Shown here piece after piece: positions 43,633 through 54,727 of a stretch of 64,000 bases of DNA. Within the stretch, counting starts at the first letter, position 1. Each line of letters starts with the position of its first letter. Position numbers and translations under genes: made by a program. The DNA comes from Streptomyces violaceoruber (GTDB lineage: Bacteria; Actinomycetota; Actinomycetes; Streptomycetales; Streptomycetaceae): positions 930,001 through 994,000 of the forward strand of contig NZ_CP137734.1 of NCBI RefSeq assembly GCF_033406955.1, in the 5' to 3' direction. Below the pieces are notes generated by a model, which worked only from the letters and a program-made list of their open reading frames with translations, was not told the DNA's origin and searched no databases.

Positions 43633-45018
43633 TCAGCGGTTGGCCACCGCCTGCTTGACCAGGGTCTTCCCGAAGTCCCACATCAGGCCACCGCCATGGT
43701 GCGCGTCCTCCATCACCTCCGTGAAGGCGTCGACGAACCGGTCGGCGTCGTCGGTGTCGACGATCAGCGGCGGGATCAGCTTGATCACCTCCAGGTGGTC
43801 GCCGGACACCTGGGTCAGGATCCGGTGCCGTTGCAGCAGCGGCACGACCACCATCTGCGCGAACAGTCCCTTCCGCGCCGCCTGTAGCATCGTCCAGCGG
43901 CTGCGCAGCTTCAGGGACCTGGGCCGGCCGAACTCGATGCCGATCATCAGTCCGCGGCCCCGGACGTCGGCGAGCAGCTCGTAGCGGTCCACCAGCTCCG
44001 CAAGCCGGGACTTCAGCCGCTCCCCCACCGCCGCGGCGTTCGCGACGATCTCCTCGTTCTCCATCACCGACAGCACCGCGAGCCCGGCGGCCATGGCCTG
44101 TGCGTTGGACCCGAAGCTCGCCGAGTGGACCTGCACGCGGTCCATCGAGGAGTACACCTTCTGGAAGATCCAGTCCTTGCCCAGGGTGGCCCCCACCGGG
44201 ACGTATCCGCCGGACAGCGCCTTGGCCACGCAGACCAGGTCGGGCTCCACCCCGTCCGAGTGCTGGTAGGCGTAGAACTTGCCGGTCCGGCCGAGGCCCG
44301 TCTGCACCTCGTCGGCGATCAGCAGCGCCTTGTGCCGGTGCAGCAGCTCCTGCGCGGCGAGCAGGTAGCCGGGCGGGGCCTCGTGCACGCCCTTGCCCTG
44401 GACCGGCTCCACGATCAGGGCGGCCACGTCGCCCTTCTTCAGCTCCCGCGCCAGGGCGTCGAGGTCGCCGAGCGGGACGGCGGTGTCGGGCAGCAGCGGT
44501 GCGAAGCCCTTGCGGAAGCCGTCCTCTCCGTTGACGGAGAGGGAGCCGGCCGTCAGTCCGTGGAAGGCGTGCGGGCAGTACAGGATCCGCTGTCTGCCGG
44601 TCGCGTACCGGGCGAACTTCAGCGCGGTCTCGACGGCCTCGGTGCCGCTGTTGCCGAAGAAGACGCGGTCCAGGTGCGGGCTGTAGGAGAGCAGCTTCTC
44701 GGCCAGCAGGCCCGGCAGCAGCGGGCAGTCGAAGCGGGTCAGGTCGGCGAGCGAGGCGTCGAGCACGTCGTGCAGCGCCTTGCGGACGACCGGGTGGTGG
44801 CGGCCCAGGCCCATCACCGCGAACCCGGCGAGCATGTCCAGGTAGTCGTTGCCGTCCGCGTCCCAGAAGTGCGCGCCCTCGGCCCGCTCGTAGACCTTGT
44901 CGAAGCCGATGGTGTGCAGCATGCGCGGCAGCTGGTGGTTGAGGTGCCTGGCGTGCAGCTCGTACCGCTCGGCCCCGCGCTCGGCCAAGAGCGCGGCGAG
45001 GTCGAACTCCTTGGTCAT
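43633..45018 (-). CDS. hpnO: Class III aminotransferase, hopanoid type (HpnO)
   Basis: A 461-residue PLP-dependent aminotransferase. Motifs are FFGNSGTEAVETALKFARYA, the PLP-Asp in LLIADEVQTGLGRTGKFYAY, and the PLP-Lys in LVCVAKALSGGYVPVGA. In the hopanoid route such an enzyme makes 35-aminobacteriohopanetriol from ribosylhopane. The C-terminal half has an unusually long end (about 60 residues after GLMIGIEFGRP). The ATG at 45018 follows the dxs stop without a gap (TGAATG). It is the last gene of the hopanoid operon. Confidence 0.92.
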   Translation of the reverse strand: MTKEFDLAALLAERGAERYELHARHLNHQLPRMLHTIGFDKVYERAEGAHFWDADGNDYLDMLAGFAVMGLGRHHPVVRKALHDVLDASLADLTRFDCPLLPGLLAEKLLSYSPHLDRVFFGNSGTEAVETALKFARYATGRQRILYCPHAFHGLTAGSLSVNGEDGFRKGFAPLLPDTAVPLGDLDALARELKKGDVAALIVEPVQGKGVHEAPPGYLLAAQELLHRHKALLIADEVQTGLGRTGKFYAYQHSDGVEPDLVCVAKALSGGYVPVGATLGKDWIFQKVYSSMDRVQVHSASFGSNAQAMAAGLAVLSVMENEEIVANAAAVGERLKSRLAELVDRYELLADVRGRGLMIGIEFGRPRSLKLRSRWTMLQAARKGLFAQMVVVPLLQRHRILTQVSGDHLEVIKLIPPLIVDTDDADRFVDAFTEVMEDAHHGGGLMWDFGKTLVKQAVANR

Positions 45019-46989
45019 TCAGTTCTCTCCTTGCGCTGGCATGACGATCCGTCCGTCGCCGGACATCCGTCCGTCGCCGGGCTGTTCCACTGCCGGTCCA
45101 CCCGCCCGGTCCCCGGCCGGCTCGGCGAGGGCCAGACTCGCGGCGATCCGCCCGGCGACGTCGACCGGGGTGAGGCCGATGTCCGCGAGCACCTCGGCGC
45201 GCTTGGCGTGCGCGAGGAACTGCTCGGGGATGCCGAAGCGGCGCACGGGGACGTCGACCTCGGCGTCGCCGAGCGCCAGCGCCACCGCGGAACCGACCCC
45301 GGCGGCCCGGCTGTTGTCCTCGACCACGGCGACCAGCCGGTGCCGGGCCGCGAGCGGTGCGAGCGCCGGGTCGACCGGCTTGACCCAGCGCGGGTCGACG
45401 ACGGTGCAGCCGATGCCGCGGGCCTCGAGGAGTTCGGCGGCCCCGAGGCAGACGGGTGCCATCACGCCCACCGCCACGAGCAGCACCTCGGACCGGTTGG
45501 CGGCGTGCAGGACGTCCAGGCCGCCGATCCGGTCGACGGCGGGTACGGCGGGGCCGACGGACTCCTTCGGGAAGCGCAGCAGCGTCGGCGCGTCGTCCAC
45601 GGCGACCGCCTCGCGCAGCTGGGCGCGCAGCTGGTCGGCGTCGCGCGGGGCGGCGATCCGCAGTCCGGGGACGACCTGGAGGACGGACATGTCCCACATG
45701 CCGTTGTGCGAGGCGCCGTCGACGCCGGTGACGCCGGCCCGGTCCAGGACGAAGGTGACGCCGCAGCGGTGCAGGGCCACGTCCATCAGGAGCTGGTCGA
45801 AGGCGCGGTTGAGGAAGGTGGCGTAGACGGCGACGACCGGGTGCAGTCCGCCGGTGGCGAGGCCGGCGGCGGAGACGGCGGCGTGCTGCTCGGCGATGCC
45901 GACGTCCCAGACCCGGTCGGGGAACCGTTCGGCGAAAGGGGCGAGACCGACCGGGTGCAGCATGGCCGCGGTGATCGCCACCACGTCCGCGCGCTCCTCG
46001 CCGATCCGGACGATCTCCTCACCGAACACGGAGGTCCAGGACGGCCCGCCCGCCGGGCCGAGCGGCTCGCAGGTGAGCGGGTCCATCACGCCGACCGTGT
46101 GGAAGTGGTCCTCCTCGTCGCGCAGGGCGGGCTCGTAGCCGCGGCCCTTCTCGGTGAGGCAGTGCACGAGCACCGGGCCGTGGAAGCGCTTCGCGCGGCG
46201 GAGCGCCGACTCGACGGCGCCGATGTCGTGCCCGTCGATCGGACCGAGGTACTTCAGTCCCAGGTCCTCGAAGAGCCCCTGCGGGGCGAAGGCGTCCTTG
46301 AAGCCCTTCTTGGCGCCGTGCAGGGCCTCGTAGACGGTGTGGCCCACCACGGGCGTGCGCTGGAGCACGTCCTTGCCCCAGGCCAGGGCCCGCTCGTAGC
46401 CGTCGGTGGTGCGCAGGGTCGCCAGGTGGTTGGCGAGGCCGCCGATGGTCGGCGCGTACGAGCGTTCGTTGTCGTTGACGACGATGATCAGTGGCCGGTC
46501 CCTGGCCGCCGCGATGTTGTTCAGCGCCTCCCAGGCCATGCCGCCGGTGAGCGCGCCGTCACCGATGACGGCGACGACGTGGCTGCGCTCCCCCTGCACC
46601 TGGCGGGCCTTGGCGAGGCCGTCGGCCCAGCCGAGGACGGTGGAGGCGTGGCTGTTCTCGATGACGTCGTGCGCGGACTCCTCGCGCGAGGGGTAGCCGG
46701 ACAGGCCGCCCTTGCTCCGCAGCTTGGAGAAGTCCTGACGTCCGGTCAGGAGTTTGTGCACATAGCTCTGATGGCCGGTGTCCCACAGGATGCGGTCGTC
46801 CGGCGACTCGAAGACCCGGTGCAGGGCGACGGTGAGTTCCACCACGCCGAGGTTGGGTCCGAGGTGACCGCCGGTGCGGGCGACCGCGTGCACCAGGAAG
46901 TCACGTATCTCGTCGGACAGTTCACCGAGTTCCGCCTCGGACAGCGCCTTCAGGTCGCGTGGTCCCCGGATGTTCTCCAGAATCGTCAC
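45019..46989 (-). CDS. dxs: 1-deoxy-D-xylulose-5-phosphate synthase
   Basis: A 656-residue thiamine-diphosphate enzyme that joins pyruvate and glyceraldehyde-3-phosphate in the first step of the MEP pathway. The ThDP motif is [16 protein letters not shown]; others are [33 protein letters not shown] and [20 protein letters not shown]. About 30 residues of Gly/Asp-rich tail follow the usual end. The GTG at 46989 is 25 bases beyond ispG. Placed in the hopanoid operon, it would boost precursor supply; Streptomyces usually has another dxs elsewhere. Confidence 0.95.
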   Translation of the reverse strand: MTILENIRGPRDLKALSEAELGELSDEIRDFLVHAVARTGGHLGPNLGVVELTVALHRVFESPDDRILWDTGHQSYVHKLLTGRQDFSKLRSKGGLSGYPSREESAHDVIENSHASTVLGWADGLAKARQVQGERSHVVAVIGDGALTGGMAWEALNNIAAARDRPLIIVVNDNERSYAPTIGGLANHLATLRTTDGYERALAWGKDVLQRTPVVGHTVYEALHGAKKGFKDAFAPQGLFEDLGLKYLGPIDGHDIGAVESALRRAKRFHGPVLVHCLTEKGRGYEPALRDEEDHFHTVGVMDPLTCEPLGPAGGPSWTSVFGEEIVRIGEERADVVAITAAMLHPVGLAPFAERFPDRVWDVGIAEQHAAVSAAGLATGGLHPVVAVYATFLNRAFDQLLMDVALHRCGVTFVLDRAGVTGVDGASHNGMWDMSVLQVVPGLRIAAPRDADQLRAQLREAVAVDDAPTLLRFPKESVGPAVPAVDRIGGLDVLHAANRSEVLLVAVGVMAPVCLGAAELLEARGIGCTVVDPRWVKPVDPALAPLAARHRLVAVVEDNSRAAGVGSAVALALGDAEVDVPVRRFGIPEQFLAHAKRAEVLADIGLTPVDVAGRIAASLALAEPAGDRAGGPAVEQPGDGRMSGDGRIVMPAQGEN

Positions 46990-47014
46990 GCTCGGGCCCC
47001 CTTCGGTCCGCGTT

Positions 47015-48169
<1,155 letters not shown>

Positions 48170-48173
48170 GACG

Positions 48174-49196
48174 TCACTCCCGGTTCCCGGAGACCGTCTC
48201 CCGCATGGCGCGCAGGGACTCCTTGAGCGAGCCCATGGTGGCCAGGACGGCGGTGGGCTCGTAGCCGCAGTGCGCCATGCAGTTGTCGCAGCGCGGGTCC
48301 TTGCCGCGGCCGTACTTGTCCCAGTCGGTCTCCTCGATCAGCTCCCGGTACGTCGGGACGTAGCCGTCGCTCATCAGGTAGCAGGGGCGCTGCCAGCCGA
48401 AGAGGGAGTAGTTCGGGATCGCCCACGCGGTGCACGGGAAGTCGACCTTGCCCTCGAGGAAGTCGAGGAACAGCGGGGAGTGGTTGAGCCGCCAGCGGGC
48501 CCGGTTGCCGCCCGAGAAGGCCTTCTTGAACAGCTCGCGGGTCTGCTCCACGCCCAGGAAGTGCTCCTGGTCGGGTGCCTTCTCGTAGGCGTAGGCGGGC
48601 GAGATCATCATCTCGTCGACCTTGAGGTCGTCGTTGAGGAAGTTGAGCACCTCGACGATGGTCTGCGGGGTGTCGGTGTTGAAGAAGGTCGAGTTGGTGG
48701 TCACCCGGAAGCCGCGCCGCTTGGCCTCCTTGATGGCCTCCACGGCCTCGTCGAACACGCCCTCCTTCGCCACGGACTCGTCGTGCCGCTCGCGCAGTCC
48801 GTCGATGTGCACCGCGAAGGCGAAGTACGGCGAGGGCTTGAACTTGTCCATCTTCTTGCGCATGAGCATGGCGTTGGTGCAGAGGAAGACGTACTTCCGC
48901 TTGGCCACCAACTGCCGGACGATCTCGTCGATCTGCGGGTGCATCAGGGGCTCGCCGCCGGCGATGGAGACCATCGGCGCGCCCGATTCCAGCACCGCCC
49001 CGACGGCCTGTGCGACCGGCATGCGCTGCTTGAGCACACCGGCGGGGTGCTGGATCTTGCCGCATCCCTCGCACGCCAGGTTGCAGGCGAAGAGCGGTTC
49101 CAGCTCCACGATGAGCGGGAACTTGTCCCGTCGGCGAATCTTCTGTTCGGCCAGGTATGTAGCGACCTTGATGGACTGGCGCAGCGGCATGGCCAT
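48174..49196 (-). CDS. hpnH: Adenosyl-hopene transferase HpnH (radical SAM)
   Basis: A 340-residue radical SAM enzyme that adds a 5'-deoxyadenosyl group to diploptene, the first step of hopanoid side-chain extension. The cluster motif is [12 protein letters not shown] (C-x3-C-x2-C), followed by [16 protein letters not shown]. The SPASM-like C-terminal Cys are in [18 protein letters not shown]. The start [20 protein letters not shown] is standard for HpnH. ATG at 49196 lies six bases from the hpnG stop. Confidence 0.96.
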   Translation of the reverse strand: MAMPLRQSIKVATYLAEQKIRRRDKFPLIVELEPLFACNLACEGCGKIQHPAGVLKQRMPVAQAVGAVLESGAPMVSIAGGEPLMHPQIDEIVRQLVAKRKYVFLCTNAMLMRKKMDKFKPSPYFAFAVHIDGLRERHDESVAKEGVFDEAVEAIKEAKRRGFRVTTNSTFFNTDTPQTIVEVLNFLNDDLKVDEMMISPAYAYEKAPDQEHFLGVEQTRELFKKAFSGGNRARWRLNHSPLFLDFLEGKVDFPCTAWAIPNYSLFGWQRPCYLMSDGYVPTYRELIEETDWDKYGRGKDPRCDNCMAHCGYEPTAVLATMGSLKESLRAMRETVSGNRE

Positions 49197-49202
49197 CTGG
49201 GC

Positions 49203-49844
49203 TCACCTCCGGGGAAGCAACAAAGAACGGTGCCATTCGAAAAATGCGGGAAGAACGGATCGAAGAACACGGAAGGCCGATATTCCACCGCGCACGGTGC
49301 CGATCCGGACGAGTTCGTGTTCTGGAGCGTCCACGACCACTCGGACGGCCGCAACCGGGCGCGGGCCCGTGCGGACGGCGCTCAGGAGCGTGGCCGCGGA
49401 CTCCATGTCCACGGCGATCGCGCCGGTCGCGAGCAGGTCGGCGCGTTCGGGGCCGCGGACGACGTGGTCCGAGCCGGTCAGCGGCCCGGTGTGGACGGTG
49501 CGCCCGGGGACGGCTCGCGCGAGTTCCTTGACGAGCCGGTCGGTCGCGACGCAGGGGACGGTGGAGCGCGGGTCCCGGGTCTCCTCGGCGACGACCAGGT
49601 CACCGGGGTGCATGCCGGGCGAGAGTCCGGCGCAGAAGCCCGTGGCGAGCACGGCGGCGCCCTCGAGCGCCGGGTCGGCGAGGACCCGGGTGACCGAGCG
49701 TTCGGCCGCCCTGGGACCCATGCCGGTGCGCAGGACGGTGACCGGCCCGCCGGCGCCGGCGCGGTCGCCGGTGCGCAGGGCGAGGTGCTCGATGCCGAGC
49801 GCGCAGGCGATCAGCAGCGGGGACGGGCCGGTCTGCGGGGTCAT
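49203..49844 (-). CDS. hpnG: Hopanoid nucleoside phosphorylase HpnG
   Basis: A 213-residue phosphorylase-family protein that removes adenine from adenosylhopane. The motifs are LATGFCAGLSPGMHPGDLVV and the purine-site AIAVDMESAATLLSAV. The ATG at 49844 overlaps the shc stop by one base (TGATG); a longer frame through shc is not real. It acts between HpnH and HpnO and is followed at once by hpnH. Confidence 0.92.
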   Translation of the reverse strand: MTPQTGPSPLLIACALGIEHLALRTGDRAGAGGPVTVLRTGMGPRAAERSVTRVLADPALEGAAVLATGFCAGLSPGMHPGDLVVAEETRDPRSTVPCVATDRLVKELARAVPGRTVHTGPLTGSDHVVRGPERADLLATGAIAVDMESAATLLSAVRTGPRPVAAVRVVVDAPEHELVRIGTVRGGISAFRVLRSVLPAFFEWHRSLLLPRR

Positions 49845-51886
49845 CAGCTGCCCTTCACCTCGGCCGGGGCGGCTTCGGCGGGGGCGTCGGCCGCGCGGGG
49901 CTTCTTGGCGAAGGGCTCCCCGTGGACGTACCGGCCGAGAGCGGTGAGCGGGAAGACCTGGCGGTAGAGGTTGTAGTTGATGGAGAAGTCCCACGGGAAG
50001 CCGGTGCCCGTGAAGTAGGGCTCGTCCCAGGAGCCGTCCTCCCGCTGGGTGGCCGCGAGCCATGCGACGCCGCGCTCCACGGCTTTGGAGTCCCGCTCCC
50101 CTGCCGCCAGCAGGGCCATCAGCGCCCAGCCGGTCTGCGAGGCGGTCGAGGCGCCCCGGCCGCTCCACTCCCGGACGTAGCGGTAGGAGCGCAGGTCCTC
50201 GCCCCAGCCGCCGTCCTCGTTCTGGACGGACTCCAGCCAGCGCACCGCCCGGCGGATGGCCGGGTGCGAGGTGGGCAGTCCGGCCGCGGTCAGCGCGGGG
50301 ATCACGGAACCGGTGCCGTAGACGTAGTTGACGCCCCAGCGGCCGAACCACGAACCGTCCGTCTCCTGGGCGTCGAGCAGCCACTGGATGCCGCGGCGGG
50401 TGCGCGGGTCGTGGGCGAGGCCCTCGACGGCGAGCATCTCGACGACGTGCGCGGTGACGTCCGCGGACGGCGGGTCGATGACCTCGCCGAAGTCGCAGAA
50501 CGGCAGCCGGTTGGGGAAGGCGCTGGTGTTGTCGACGTCGAAGGCGCCCCAGGCGCCGTTCTTCGACTGCATGCCGAGGTTCCAGCGCACCCCGCGCCCG
50601 ATCGCCTTCTCCACCCGTTCCGGGTCGTGGTGCCTGACCCGGCGCAGGGCGAGGACCACCTCGGCGGTGTCGTCGATGTCGGGGTAGTTGTCGTTGTGGA
50701 ACTCGAACGCCCAGCCGCCGGGCGGGAGTCCGGGGCGCTTCACCGACCAGTCGCCGGGGCGCACGATCTGTTCGCCGAGCATCCAGTCCGAGGCCTTCAC
50801 CAGCTGCGGGTGGTCCTCGGGCACGCCCGCGTCGGCCAGCGCGATGGTGGCCAGGCAGGTGTCCCACACCGGGGACTGGCAGGCCTCGATCATCCGGGCG
50901 CCGTCCTCGCGCCAGACGGCGAAACGGTCCAGCGACTCCAGTCCCGCGCGCATCACGGGGTGTTCGAGGTCGTAGCCGAGCAGGTAGAGGGCGATGACCG
51001 AGTAGACCGCAGGCGGCTGGATGCCGCCCCAGCAGCCGTCGTTCTCCTGCCGCTCGATGATCCAGCGGGCGGCGCTGTTCATCGCGGCCCGGCGCAGCCG
51101 GCGCGGGGCGACCTTGCGGTAGGCGTGCAGGGCCTTGTCGATGCGCTGGAAGGCGCCGTCCCAGCTGGCCACGGGTGCCAGGGGGCGTGGCGGGTTGGGG
51201 CGGGCCGGGTCGGTGTGCAGTTCGTCCAGCGGGAACGGCGCGGGACGCACCGGCCGCTTCGCGGAGACGATGGTGAGCGGCACGATGGTCTGCCGGGCCC
51301 AGCAGCCGAAGTCGTAGATGTTGAGCGGGACCCAGGTGGGGAAGTAGATCAGCTCCGGCGGGAGTTCGGGCAGGTCGTCCCACTTCCACCAGCCGAACAG
51401 GGCCAGCCAGATCCGGGTGAAGACCCGGGCGGAGGCGATGCCGCCGCGGGACCTGATCCACTCCGCGGCCCGCGCCATGTGGGGCGCTTCGGGTGAGTCG
51501 CCGGCCAGGCGGAGGGCGACGTAGGCCTCGATGGTCGTGGACAGTTCGCCGGGGCCGCCGTAGAAGGTGGCCCAGGTGCCGTCCTCGCGCTGCTCGCCGC
51601 GGATGAACAGCGCGGCGGCGAGGGTGGTCTCCTCGTCCTGGATGCCCAGGAACTGACGCAGGAGCAGGTCCTCGGCGTCCATCGTGACGTTCGTCTCGAG
51701 GTCGCCCTTCCACCAGCCCTCGGCGTCCTGCTTGGCGAGCAGGAAGTCGGTGGCACGCCGGGTGGCGCGGGCGGCGGCTTCGGGTACCCCGGCCGCCGCG
51801 GCGGGGATCGTGATGTCGGTGTCGCTGGCCGAGGCTGCCAGGGGCCGCAGGGAGGCTCCGGTGCTTCCGTCGGTCGTCGCTGTCAT
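49844..51886 (-). CDS. shc: Squalene-hopene cyclase
   Basis: A 680-residue membrane-bound cyclase that turns squalene into hopene/hopanol. The catalytic D-x-D-D is DIDD at residues 403-406. At least seven QW-type repeats are visible (for example QDAEGWWKGDLE, QENDGCWGGIQ, QSKNGAWGAFDVDN, QETDGSWFGRWG, QNEDGGWGED). The C-terminus adds a Pro/Ala-rich tail. ATG at 51886 has GAAGGGGAA before it; a frame with 24 more residues lacks a site. It is separated from the polyprenyl synthase gene by 116 bases with a hairpin, and coupled to hpnG. Confidence 0.96.
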   Translation of the reverse strand: MTATTDGSTGASLRPLAASASDTDITIPAAAAGVPEAAARATRRATDFLLAKQDAEGWWKGDLETNVTMDAEDLLLRQFLGIQDEETTLAAALFIRGEQREDGTWATFYGGPGELSTTIEAYVALRLAGDSPEAPHMARAAEWIRSRGGIASARVFTRIWLALFGWWKWDDLPELPPELIYFPTWVPLNIYDFGCWARQTIVPLTIVSAKRPVRPAPFPLDELHTDPARPNPPRPLAPVASWDGAFQRIDKALHAYRKVAPRRLRRAAMNSAARWIIERQENDGCWGGIQPPAVYSVIALYLLGYDLEHPVMRAGLESLDRFAVWREDGARMIEACQSPVWDTCLATIALADAGVPEDHPQLVKASDWMLGEQIVRPGDWSVKRPGLPPGGWAFEFHNDNYPDIDDTAEVVLALRRVRHHDPERVEKAIGRGVRWNLGMQSKNGAWGAFDVDNTSAFPNRLPFCDFGEVIDPPSADVTAHVVEMLAVEGLAHDPRTRRGIQWLLDAQETDGSWFGRWGVNYVYGTGSVIPALTAAGLPTSHPAIRRAVRWLESVQNEDGGWGEDLRSYRYVREWSGRGASTASQTGWALMALLAAGERDSKAVERGVAWLAATQREDGSWDEPYFTGTGFPWDFSINYNLYRQVFPLTALGRYVHGEPFAKKPRAADAPAEAAPAEVKGS

Positions 51887-51936
51887 GGCTTCCCCTTCGT
51901 GCAGTGTGCATGTGGTGCGTCTGCTGGGTCCGCCGT

Positions 51937-51969
51937 CGGCCGGTGCTCGTGTCTCCACGACACCGGCCG
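51937..51969 (-). other. Hairpin in the leader of shc
   Basis: Arms 51937-51951 and 51956-51969 pair with one bulged base around a four-base loop that reads GAGA (a GNRA loop) in the leftward transcript. An AT-rich stretch (51985-52015) precedes it at the end of the polyprenyl synthase gene. It may be an attenuator, a processing site or the start of a second promoter. Confidence 0.5.
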
Positions 51970-52002
51970 GCGACTACGCGAGGGCTATTCGACCGATAAT
52001 GA

Positions 52003-53076
52003 TCATCTCTTTCGTACGACGACGAAGTCCGCGAGGGCCGTGAACCGGTCCCGCACCCGGTCGGGCATGTCGACGGCGTCGAGGGCTTCGATGGCGATGG
52101 TGTGCTGGCGACGCGCCTCGTCGGCGGTCCACTCCCGCCCGCCCGCTTCCTCGATGAGGGCGGCGCGGGCCGCGAACTCCTCCTCGGAGAAGTTCGCGAA
52201 GTCGCTGGCCTTGGCGTCGGCCGTGAGGATCTCGCCGAGCCGCTCGGAGGCGGCCCCGCCGGCCGCGAGGGCGGCGACGACCGGCAGCGACTTCTTGCGC
52301 TGGCGCAGGTCGCTCCAGGTCTGCTTGCCGGTGGCGTCCGGGTCGCCCCAGATGCCGAGCAGGTCGTCGACGGCCTGGAAGGCGAGACCGAGGTGGTAGC
52401 CGTACTTCTCCAGGGTGTCGGCGGTGCGTTCGTCGGCGCCGCCGAGCACCGCGCCGATGGAGCTGGCGCAGGCGAGCAGGGCACCGGTCTTGTTGCCCTC
52501 CATCTCCAGGCACTCCTCGACGCTGACGCGGTCGCGGTGCTCGTAGGAGATGTCCTGGGCCTGACCGTCGATCAGGGAGCGGCTGGCCTTGGTCAGGCGG
52601 CGGGTGGCCCGCCCGGCCTCGACGGTGCCCAGTTCGAGCAGCACCTCGTTGGCGAGGGCGAACAGGGCGTCGCCGACCAGGATGGCCTGGGCGGGGCCGT
52701 GCACCTTCCAGACGGTGTCGCGGTGGCGGCGCTGCTCGTCGCCGTCCATCAGGTCGTCGTGCAGGAGGGAGAAGTTGTGCACCAGTTCCACGGCCACCGC
52801 GCCGGGCACACCGACCTCGGGGGCGGCGCCGGTGACCTCGGCGGAGAGCACGGCGAGCGCGGGGCGGACGGCCTTGCCGCCGTCGCCGTCCGCGGGGTTG
52901 CCCTGGGCGTCGATCCAGCCGAAGTGGTAGGCGGCGACGGTGTCCATGGGAGGGGCCAGGCGGTCGACCGCCGCCCGCAGGACCGGCGTGGCCAGGGTCC
53001 GGCCGCGCTCCAGAAGCGCGGTCACGTCCACCGTGGTCCGTCGATCGGCCGTCGGGGCCGGGGGCACAGTGGGCAC
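52003..53076 (-). CDS. Polyprenyl (farnesyl-type) diphosphate synthase
   Basis: A 357-residue trans-isoprenyl diphosphate synthase. The first Asp-rich motif is LLHDDLMDGDEQRR and the second is QAVDDLLGIWGD; both bind Mg-diphosphate. In this operon it should make farnesyl diphosphate for squalene. GTG at 53076 has GGAGG seven bases upstream; an alternative GTG at 53139 overlaps the hpnE stop (GTGA), has a GAGGAGG closer by, and would add 21 residues. Chain length cannot be settled from sequence alone. Confidence 0.92.
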   Translation of the reverse strand: MPTVPPAPTADRRTTVDVTALLERGRTLATPVLRAAVDRLAPPMDTVAAYHFGWIDAQGNPADGDGGKAVRPALAVLSAEVTGAAPEVGVPGAVAVELVHNFSLLHDDLMDGDEQRRHRDTVWKVHGPAQAILVGDALFALANEVLLELGTVEAGRATRRLTKASRSLIDGQAQDISYEHRDRVSVEECLEMEGNKTGALLACASSIGAVLGGADERTADTLEKYGYHLGLAFQAVDDLLGIWGDPDATGKQTWSDLRQRKKSLPVVAALAAGGAASERLGEILTADAKASDFANFSEEEFAARAALIEEAGGREWTADEARRQHTIAIEALDAVDMPDRVRDRFTALADFVVVRKR

Positions 53077-53135
53077 AGTCTTTCCTCCAGTTGCGGTGCC
53101 GGGAGTGCGGGAGCCGGTCCCGCGCGGATCGGCTT

Positions 53136-54572
53136 TCACGCCGCCTCCTCGAAGAAATCGGGAAGGAGGCCGCGGGACCGGCCCAGGGCGCCGAGCGCGG
53201 CGGCCGCCGCACCGACACCGCTGCGAACCGCACTCTCCATGGTCGCGGGCCACCCGGTGGCGGTCCACGCTCCGGCCAGGTAGAGGCCGGGTGCCTTGGT
53301 GCGGGCGCCGGGCCTGAGGCGCCCGACGCCGGGGGCGGGGGCGAACGTGGCGGTGCGCTCCCTGGTCACGAAGAAGTCCTTCACCTCGGCACCCCGGGTG
53401 CGCGGCAGCAGCCGCTCCAGTTCGGGCAGGTACCGCTCGCGCAGCACGGCCACGGGCTCGTCGATGTCGTTCTGCGCGGTCGACTGGGACAGCGCCAGGT
53501 ACTGACCCTCCTTCAGCCCGGAGGCCTCGGTGCGGTCGAACACCCACTGGACCGGGGTGCCGAGGGCCGTGAGGAACGGCGTGGCGAGCACCTTGCGGTC
53601 GTAGATCACGTGGATGTTGAGGATCGGCGCGGTGCCGATCCGCAGAAGATTTTCCGGGGCGTCCAGCGCACCGTCCGGCAGCAGGTCGTGGGCCTCGCGC
53701 TGGGGTACGGCGAGGACGACGGCGTCCGCTTCGAGCGTCTCGCCGGGAACCTGAACGCTCCAGCCGCCGTTCTCGTTTACGGAGACGGAGGTGACGCGTG
53801 TACGGACCTCGGTACGGACGCCCGCGGAGTCGAGCGCCTTGCGGGCCAGCCGGTCGTGCAGTTCGCCCAGCGGGACACGGGCCCACCCGATGTCGGCCGC
53901 TCCCGGGTCGGACAGCAGACCGGTCTTGAACACCATCGCGGCGAGCCCCAGCGAGGCGTCGCCCGCGACCGCGTTGAGGGTGGCGACCCCGACCAGGTCC
54001 CACAGGGCCTCGACGGCACGCGCCGACTGACCGTGCGCGGTCAGCCAGCTGCCGAAGTCCTGGGTGTCCAGGCTCGGATCGGCGAGGTCGAGCCCCTTGA
54101 GCGCGAGCGCGGCGCGTCCCACCGAGGCGCGCTCGGCGAGGGAGAGGTGCGGGTAGGTCGCGAGGCTGCGCCCCAGATGCAGGGGGACGGGCAGCGCGTC
54201 GCGCCGCAGTCTGCCGAGCCGGTTACCCTCGGTCCTCGCCAGGTCGACCACGGGCACGTCGAGACGTTCCTGCACCGGTGCGAGCGCGGCTCCGCCGATC
54301 CGGTCGAGGAACCACCGGTAGGCGGTGCAGCAGCGCAGGTACACGTGCTGGCCGTTGTCGACGGTGAGGTCGCCGCGCTGGAAGGAGAAGGCGAGCCCGC
54401 CGAGCCGGGGGCGTCCTTCGAGCAGGGTGACGCGCACACCGGCGTCCGCCAGTGCCAGCGCGGTGGTGACCCCCGCGAGTCCGCCGCCGACCACGACGGC
54501 ATGCCCGCCGGGGCCGAGGGCCGAGACGTCCGCGAGCACTCCGCCCTCGCGCGTGCCCTTGCCCTGCGTCAT
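53136..54572 (-). CDS. hpnE: Hydroxysqualene dehydroxylase HpnE
   Basis: A 478-residue FAD amine-oxidase/phytoene-desaturase-type enzyme that reduces hydroxysqualene to squalene. The dinucleotide motif is AVVVGGGLAGVTTALALADA (G-x-G-x-x-G), followed by LLEGRPRLGGLAFSF, and the C-terminal FAD motif is APGLYLAGAWTATGWPATME. The ATG at 54572 overlaps the stop of the small DUF6380 gene (ATGA), an argument for that gene being real. HpnC, HpnD and HpnE together replace eukaryotic squalene synthase. Confidence 0.94.
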   Translation of the reverse strand: MTQGKGTREGGVLADVSALGPGGHAVVVGGGLAGVTTALALADAGVRVTLLEGRPRLGGLAFSFQRGDLTVDNGQHVYLRCCTAYRWFLDRIGGAALAPVQERLDVPVVDLARTEGNRLGRLRRDALPVPLHLGRSLATYPHLSLAERASVGRAALALKGLDLADPSLDTQDFGSWLTAHGQSARAVEALWDLVGVATLNAVAGDASLGLAAMVFKTGLLSDPGAADIGWARVPLGELHDRLARKALDSAGVRTEVRTRVTSVSVNENGGWSVQVPGETLEADAVVLAVPQREAHDLLPDGALDAPENLLRIGTAPILNIHVIYDRKVLATPFLTALGTPVQWVFDRTEASGLKEGQYLALSQSTAQNDIDEPVAVLRERYLPELERLLPRTRGAEVKDFFVTRERTATFAPAPGVGRLRPGARTKAPGLYLAGAWTATGWPATMESAVRSGVGAAAAALGALGRSRGLLPDFFEEAA

Positions 54573-54727
54573 GGTGCGCCCTTCCCTGTCCGGCCGCCGC
54601 GGTGTTTGAACGGCGTACGGCTGACCGTCTCAGTCAGGGACGCCGACCGCCAGCGCAGGGTTGCCCGCCACTGCCCGCCGCCGGTTTCGTACGGGTCCCG
54701 GGTGTCGAGTGTGCCCGGTGTGTCCAT
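54569..54727 (-). CDS. 52-residue DUF6380-like protein inside the hopanoid operon
   Basis: A short gene filling the gap between hpnD and hpnE. Its ATG (54727) overlaps the hpnD stop by one base (TGATG) and its stop overlaps the hpnE start (ATGA). The protein begins MDTPGTLDTRDPYETGGGQW and ends with a motif RATLRWRSASLTETVSRTPF followed by KHRGGRTGKGAP, typical of the small DUF6380 family of Streptomyces. It is basic and soluble. The function is unknown; the tight coupling suggests translational relay or a role in the squalene step. Confidence 0.75.
   Translation of the reverse strand: MDTPGTLDTRDPYETGGGQWRATLRWRSASLTETVSRTPFKHRGGRTGKGAP

Noticed and set aside
52003..54003. Long frame (666 codons) over the polyprenyl synthase gene and much of hpnE.
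   Set aside because: The upstream part is out of frame with hpnE, which is complete; the synthase starts at 53076 or 53139.
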